Assembly: GCF_900155565.1 (NCBI RefSeq)
Contig: NZ_FUHM01000002.1
Location: 2,232,001-2,296,000, forward strand
Reading direction: 5' to 3'
Source: Anaerosalibacter sp. Marseille-P3206
GTDB lineage: Bacteria > Bacillota > Clostridia > Tissierellales > Sporanaerobacteraceae
DNA: 64,000 nt
Shown here: positions 62,178 through 64,000 of the stretch, in pieces
Numbering within the stretch: position 1 is the stretch's first letter
How the letters are laid out: every line of letters starts with the position of its first letter
Notes under the pieces: generated by a model
Told to the model about the DNA's origin: nothing
The model's database searches: none
What the model saw: only the letters and a program-made list of their open reading frames with translations
Program-made: the position numbers and the translations under genes

Positions 62178-64000
62178 ATGGTAAATAACTTTGATATTTC
62201 AAAAGCTATGACAATTAAGCTAGACAATGAATTGCCTGAAATGCCTGAATTTGTTGAAGGTATAAGGAGGGCACCAAAAAGAGAATTTACACTTACAAAG
62301 AAAGAGACAGAAATAGCTTTAAAAAATGCACTTAGATACGTACCAGAAGAATTACATGAAACATTGGCAAAAGAATTTTTAGAAGAACTTTATACTCGTG
62401 GAAGAATTTATGGATATCGTTTTAGACCAGAAGGAAATATTAAAGGAAAATCAATCGATGAATACAAAGGAAATTGTATTGAAGGTAAAGCTTTTCAAGT
62501 AATGATTGACAACAATTTGGACTTTGATGTAGCATTATATCCTTATGAACTTGTAACATATGGGGAAACAGGTCAAGTATGTCAAAACTGGATGCAATAT
62601 AGATTATTAAAGAAATATCTTGAAGAACTTACTGATGAACAAACTCTTGTGGTTGCATCTGGTCATCCACTAGGATTGTTTAAATCCTTTAAGCACAGCC
62701 CTAGAGTTATAATTACAAATGCATTGATGATTGGTATGTTTGATGACCAAGAACATTGGATTAAAGCTCAAGCTATGGGAGTTGCAAACTATGGACAAAT
62801 GACAGCTGGTGGTTGGATGTATATTGGACCACAAGGTATTGTTCATGGAACTTACAATACCATTTTAAATGCTGGTAGATTGAAACTGGGTATACCTGAA
62901 GATGGAGATTTAAGTGGACATATTTTTGTAAGCTCAGGACTAGGTGGAATGAGTGGGGCTCAAGGTAAGGCAATTGAAATTGCAAATGGAGTAGGCATAA
63001 TAGCAGAAGTTGACTATTCTAGAATTGAAACAAGATTAAATCAAGGTTGGATAGATAAGTCATCTGATAATTTAGAAGAAATATTTAAAATAGCTAAGGA
63101 TTATATGGAAAGAAAAGAAACTATAGCTTTGGCATATCATGGAAATATCGTTGATTTACTTGAGTATGCAGTTGATAATAATATAAATATAGAATTACTT
63201 TCAGATCAAACTTCTTGTCATGCACCATATGATGGTGGATATTGTCCACAAGGTTTGACTTTTGAAGAAAGAACAGAATTATTAAATAGTGATAAAGAAA
63301 AATTTGTGGAATTAGTAGACAAATCATTAAGACATCAATACCAATTAATAAAGACTTTAGTAGATAGAGGAACATATTTCTTTGACTATGGTAATAGTTT
63401 TATGAAGGCAGTATATGATGCTGGAGTTAAAGAAATAGCTAAAAATGGAATAGATGAAAGTGAAGGATTCATATTCCCATCTTATGTAGAAGATATAATG
63501 GGACCTATGTTATTTGACTATGGTTATGGACCATTTAGATGGGTATGTTTAAGTGGAAAACATGAAGATCTTGTAAAGACAGATAAGGCAGCAATGGACT
63601 GTATTGATCCAAATAGAAGAGGTCAAGATAGAGACAACTATATTTGGATAAGAGATGCAGAAGAAAACAAATTAGTTGTTGGAACTCAAGCTAGAATTCT
63701 TTATCAAGATGCACTAGGAAGAAGAGATATTGCTCTAAAATTCAATGAAATGGTTAGAAATGGTGAAATAGGTCCTGTAATGATGGGTAGAGATCACCAT
63801 GATACTGGTGGAACAGATTCACCATTCAGAGAAACAGCCAATATTAAAGATGGAAGTAATATGATGGCAGATATGGCTACTCATTGCTATGCAGGTAATG
63901 CTGCAAGAGGTATGAGCTTGATAGCATTACACAATGGTGGTGGTGTAGGTATAGGAAAGTCTATCAACGGAGGATTTGGGCTTGTACTTGATGGTAGTGA
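62178..64000 (+). CDS. hutU: Urocanate hydratase (partial, runs off the window)
   Basis: The ATG at 62178 follows GGGAGGAG. About 607 residues are visible of the ~670 expected; the frame is open to the last base. It hydrates urocanate to imidazolonepropionate using bound NAD. Conserved blocks include TYGETGQVCQNWMQY (the NAD region), VASGHPLGLF, TAGGWMYIGPQGIVHGTY and GRDHHDTGGTDSPFRET. This longer clostridial type has an N-terminal part starting around KRAPKREF-like residues. It acts directly after HutH in histidine fermentation to glutamate and formamide or formiminoglutamate. Confidence 0.96.
   Translation, partial: MVNNFDISKAMTIKLDNELPEMPEFVEGIRRAPKREFTLTKKETEIALKNALRYVPEELHETLAKEFLEELYTRGRIYGYRFRPEGNIKGKSIDEYKGNCIEGKAFQVMIDNNLDFDVALYPYELVTYGETGQVCQNWMQYRLLKKYLEELTDEQTLVVASGHPLGLFKSFKHSPRVIITNALMIGMFDDQEHWIKAQAMGVANYGQMTAGGWMYIGPQGIVHGTYNTILNAGRLKLGIPEDGDLSGHIFVSSGLGGMSGAQGKAIEIANGVGIIAEVDYSRIETRLNQGWIDKSSDNLEEIFKIAKDYMERKETIALAYHGNIVDLLEYAVDNNINIELLSDQTSCHAPYDGGYCPQGLTFEERTELLNSDKEKFVELVDKSLRHQYQLIKTLVDRGTYFFDYGNSFMKAVYDAGVKEIAKNGIDESEGFIFPSYVEDIMGPMLFDYGYGPFRWVCLSGKHEDLVKTDKAAMDCIDPNRRGQDRDNYIWIRDAEENKLVVGTQARILYQDALGRRDIALKFNEMVRNGEIGPVMMGRDHHDTGGTDSPFRETANIKDGSNMMADMATHCYAGNAARGMSLIALHNGGGVGIGKSINGGFGLVLDGS

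Noticed and set aside
1-64000. tRNA or rRNA genes
   Set aside because: No cloverleaf with GGTTCRA-type T-arm or rRNA segment was recognised by eye; a tRNAscan run would settle it.

Overview
The window is AT-rich, with Gram-positive-style ribosome binding sites (GGAGG), frequent TTG/GTG starts and many intrinsic terminators. Its genes point to an anaerobic, amino-acid-fermenting low-GC Firmicute: electron-bifurcating NfnAB, iron-sulfur L-serine dehydratase, a PrdC-like proline-reductase electron carrier, histidine utilisation, several peptidases, and an FHA/RodA/PBP cell-wall operon. A Tissierellia- or Clostridia-like host is the best guess; no rRNA or other species marker is present.

Region by region. 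(1) 1-11,000 is an accessory, decaying zone. It holds the tail of a YgiT/MqsA-type zinc-finger antitoxin and a second copy truncated at a repeat, three copies of a ~140-bp intergenic repeat built round a conserved hairpin, a CPBP protease broken by two frameshifts, a methyltransferase remnant, GNAT and AraC/GyrI-like genes, a DUF3885-like orphan, an ECF sigma/anti-sigma pair, and a complete IS1182-type element (7764-9461) with 15-bp inverted ends and a 9-bp target duplication. The element sits in the loop of an older palindrome. A YitT-family gene follows. (2) 11,200-25,000 carries a hendecad-repeat coiled-coil gene and a three-gene glucan set: phosphoglucomutase, an NDP-sugar pyrophosphorylase fused to a degenerate mutase, and a ~2840-residue cyclic beta-1,2-glucan synthase-like protein. 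(3) 25,000-37,000 is core metabolism and envelope: nfnAB, a MATE pump, sdaAB/sdaAA, a cis-prenyltransferase, PspC, FHA-RodA-PBP and PepF. (4) 37,000-42,200 has two tandem cobalamin riboswitches, each with its own terminator, in front of sucCD, then a PrdC-like gene and a tandem-duplicated PrdA-N-terminus-like gene behind a candidate sigma-54 promoter. (5) 42,200-53,600 holds pepC, iadA, nadK, a RluA-type synthase, an FtsH-like protease, a 6S RNA, a PHP phosphatase, a glycerophosphodiesterase, a lipid kinase and a MarR regulator. (6) 53,600-64,000 has a 1782-residue pseudokinase-NTPase-TPR-GAF-GGDEF-GAF protein, a LacI regulator, and hutH with hutU (cut by the window end).

The strongest leads are the double B12 riboswitch on succinyl-CoA ligase genes, the orphan PrdC/duplicated PrdA-like pair with a sigma-54-type promoter, the giant pseudokinase/diguanylate cyclase, the glucan-synthase cluster, and the repeat-driven decay of the left end. 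All functions are inferred from sequence recall; no searches were run.
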